Positions 4,268 to 5,607 of a DNA stretch of 5,607 nucleotides are shown in pieces; the first letter of the stretch is position 1, and each line of letters begins with the position of its first letter. Below the pieces are notes generated by a model. That model made no database searches and was not told where the DNA came from. It worked only from the letters and a program-made list of their open reading frames with translations. The translations under genes were made by a program, and so were the position numbers. Source of the DNA: Phycisphaerales bacterium (GTDB taxonomy: Bacteria; Planctomycetota; Phycisphaerae; Phycisphaerales; UBA1924); the NCBI GenBank assembly GCA_020054055.1, contig JAGVLZ010000105.1, positions 1-5,607 on the forward strand, read 5' to 3'.

Positions 4268-4570
4268 CTACTCCGCCCCTTCCAGGAACCCACCCAGCCG
4301 CCGGACCTCGGCGTTGCGGGATTGCTCGTCCATCGCGGCGATGGCGTCGACGAAATCTTCGATCGAGGCGTAGCCCATCGTGGTCAGGGCGTCGCTGACG
4401 AGCGCGTCCGCCTCGATGCACCCGAGTTGGGGCTCGGGGGGAAAGGTCTGGGTGACGATCGGCGCGCCGGTCGGTGGCGTGCAAGGGGCTTGCGCCTCAC
4501 ACTGAGTTTGCGAGATGAGTGTCGCGAGGCACGGGATCACCGAAGCGAGAATGGACAATCGATGCGTCAT
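4268..4570 (-). CDS. Small secreted protein of unknown function
   Basis: A 100-residue protein with a likely Sec signal peptide: basic start 'MTHR', hydrophobic residues 5-19, and a probable cleavage after Ala-Gln-Ala at 26-28. The mature part (about 72 residues) has a Pro/Thr-rich linker (29-49) and then a predicted helical region with acidic residues ('IEDFVDAIAAMDEQSRNAEV', 70-89). Cys30 and Cys51 could form a disulfide outside the membrane. No family is recognised. ATG 4570 is well supported by AAGGAG (4579-4584) at 8-nt spacing. The first 74 nt overlap the 3' end of the upstream secreted-protein gene in another frame, so the two are probably translationally coupled. It ends 24 nt from the nadA stop, tail to tail, with no terminator between. 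The overlap and SD make a real gene likely. Confidence 0.72.
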   Translation of the reverse strand: MTHRLSILASVIPCLATLISQTQCEAQAPCTPPTGAPIVTQTFPPEPQLGCIEADALVSDALTTMGYASIEDFVDAIAAMDEQSRNAEVRRLGGFLEGAE

Positions 4571-5567
4571 GTGCGGGTCTCCTTCTTCGTGTGAATGGAA
4601 AAACCGCGCCGAGCAACACAAGCGCGCCAGATGGATTGGGGATAGCGCGAGCGATACGGAAGCCGGCCCAGACAGAACTTGGGGGAGCTATCAACGCGTA
4701 ATTAATGCGATCGGCCTCGATGCCGAGTTCGTTCCATATCGACCCCTCAGTGATGCGAAAGGCTGGAAGTGGATCGTTCGGGTGAGCGCTCCAAGGCGTT
4801 TCGGTCCACTCTCCAATACCCCCCAAGGTATCCCAGAGTCCCCACGGCGATTGCACGCTTGGATACGACGCTACGTTCAGGAAGGGGCCGATGCCCCCGT
4901 TGGTCTCGCCGACTCCGGGTGGACCCTGAATCGGCGCGACATCGGAGGAATGCGAATACATCCAGTACCCAGGCATATTCGGGCCGTAGCGGTCGGGGTC
5001 GAAGTGAGCCGCCTTGACCCATTCATCCCATGTCGGTATCCAATAGCGTGCGTCGGGTGAGTGGGCGATCTGATCGGTGACGGTTCCGTCGGGATTGGTC
5101 CCAAAGGTGCTCACATCATAGGCCCCGTTCTCGAACGCCTCGGCGGTCATCGCCTTGTCGTTGTGGAGCCAGTTCACCATGCGCGCGCCGTAGCGCCAGG
5201 TGTTCTCGATGGGGCGGTTCTCGAAGCCGGGCCGCACGGTGTACTCCCCGGTGGCGGGAGACCAGCGGATGTACTGAGTCGTGAAGTCAATTCCGATCGC
5301 CTCGAAGGGGTTCAGGAATGGGGCCTGGGCCTTGACGAACTCCAGCCACTCCGTGGCCGTGACCTCGGTCCGGCTGATCTGGTACTCGTAGTCCACGCGG
5401 CCCAAGGGAATGACCAGGCCGCCGCCGAAATCGGCTGGGAACGGCTCATTCCCCGGATTGGTGATGGTCACCCAACGCTCGGATTCGGGAATGGGGTGCT
5501 GCCCGAAGCACGCCGGCGCGGCCACCGCGAGGCACACCAACACCATTCTTACGCGGCTCATCGGCAT
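4497..5567 (-). CDS. Secreted FGE/SUMF1-fold protein with PEP-CTERM-like C-terminus
   Basis: A 356-residue protein. Residues 1-23 form a signal peptide ('MPMSRVR', hydrophobic 8-19, probable cleavage after Gly-Gln near 23). Residues 32-308 resemble the formylglycine-generating-enzyme/sulfatase-modifying-factor fold found in many PEP-CTERM proteins: opening 'WVTITNPGN', 'YEYQISRTEVTATEWLEFV' (60-78), 'YGARMVNWLHN' (126-136), 'WIPTWDEWVKAAHF' (176-189), 'SPWGLWDTLGGIGEWTE' (240-256), and closing 'VWAGFRIA' (299-306). There is no Cys outside the signal peptide, so the paired catalytic Cys of true FGE is missing; a binding or structural role is likelier. Residues 310-330 (P-N-P-S, a hydrophobic run, then four Arg) match the PEP-CTERM exosortase-type sorting signal, with Asn in place of the usual Glu. 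An unusual 26-residue tail follows. ATG 5567 is chosen for GGAG (5575-5578) at 7-nt spacing; ATG 5603 at the window edge would add 12 residues before the signal peptide. Confidence 0.85.
   Translation of the reverse strand: MPMSRVRMVLVCLAVAAPACFGQHPIPESERWVTITNPGNEPFPADFGGGLVIPLGRVDYEYQISRTEVTATEWLEFVKAQAPFLNPFEAIGIDFTTQYIRWSPATGEYTVRPGFENRPIENTWRYGARMVNWLHNDKAMTAEAFENGAYDVSTFGTNPDGTVTDQIAHSPDARYWIPTWDEWVKAAHFDPDRYGPNMPGYWMYSHSSDVAPIQGPPGVGETNGGIGPFLNVASYPSVQSPWGLWDTLGGIGEWTETPWSAHPNDPLPAFRITEGSIWNELGIEADRINYALIAPPSSVWAGFRIARAIPNPSGALVLLGAVFPFTRRRRPAHDASIVHSRFGDPVPRDTHLANSV
4579..4584 (-). promoter_or_regulatory. Ribosome-binding site of the small secreted gene, inside the upstream coding region
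   Basis: AAGGAG lies 8 nt before ATG 4570. It is formed by the Arg codons CGA-AGA-AGG-AGA (4589-4578) that end the PEP-CTERM-like signal of the upstream gene, so the same bases encode the Arg cluster and recruit ribosomes for the next gene. This decides the start of the small gene. Confidence 0.7.
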
Positions 5568-5607
5568 TCCCGAACTCCCGGCCCCACGGCCTCCCTTGCG
5601 CATGAAA

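Noticed and set aside
4515..5060. 181-codon plus-strand open frame
   Set aside because: It is antisense to the FGE-fold gene, which has signal peptide, fold motifs and SD; no motif in the plus-strand product.

Overview
The window is GC-rich bacterial DNA. The most likely source is a planctomycete of the Phycisphaerae type. This is an inference from the combination of a PEP-CTERM-like secreted protein with an FGE/SUMF1-type fold, an HU homologue with a Lys/Ala/Pro-rich N-terminal tail, a membrane-anchored GspG-like protein, and Shine-Dalgarno (SD) genes mixed with SD-less ones. No single marker proves it. There is no rRNA, tRNA, CRISPR array, insertion sequence or phage gene. It reads as an ordinary chromosomal segment.

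Layout. Positions 1-894 (minus strand) hold a two-gene unit: a 143-residue protein of unknown function with a Rossmann-like glycine motif, then, 22 nt downstream, a cytidylyltransferase-like protein that runs off the left edge and lacks the usual nucleotide-binding loop. A divergent intergenic region (895-1055) with a strong hairpin separates it from a plus-strand gene (1056-1478) for a membrane-anchored protein with a GspG-like C-terminal domain. That gene converges on a minus-strand HU-family gene (1556-1912), which has a clear intrinsic terminator at 1488-1526. Upstream of HU is about 780 bp without a convincing gene (1913-2691). It holds the likely HU promoter and structured leader, plus small direct repeats ahead of the next gene. 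On the plus strand follow a single-domain PilZ protein (2692-3021) and, 37 nt later, nadA, quinolinate synthase (3059-4243). The right end (4268-5567, minus strand) carries a secreted FGE/SUMF1-fold protein with a PEP-CTERM-like tail and, overlapping its 3' end by 74 nt, a small secreted protein.

How the genes relate. nadA is the only gene with a firm metabolic role (de novo NAD synthesis, iminoaspartate plus DHAP to quinolinate); its partner nadB is not here. PilZ and nadA are codirectional and could be cotranscribed, but no functional link is evident. The right-end pair looks translationally coupled: the SD of the small gene lies inside the Arg codons that close the sorting signal of the larger one. 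No coherent new multi-gene system is visible. The points most worth following are (i) SD-less genes with a -10-like hexamer 6-7 nt before ATG, suggesting leaderless transcripts; (ii) the overlapping secreted-protein pair; and (iii) the degenerate cytidylyltransferase and its unknown partner.
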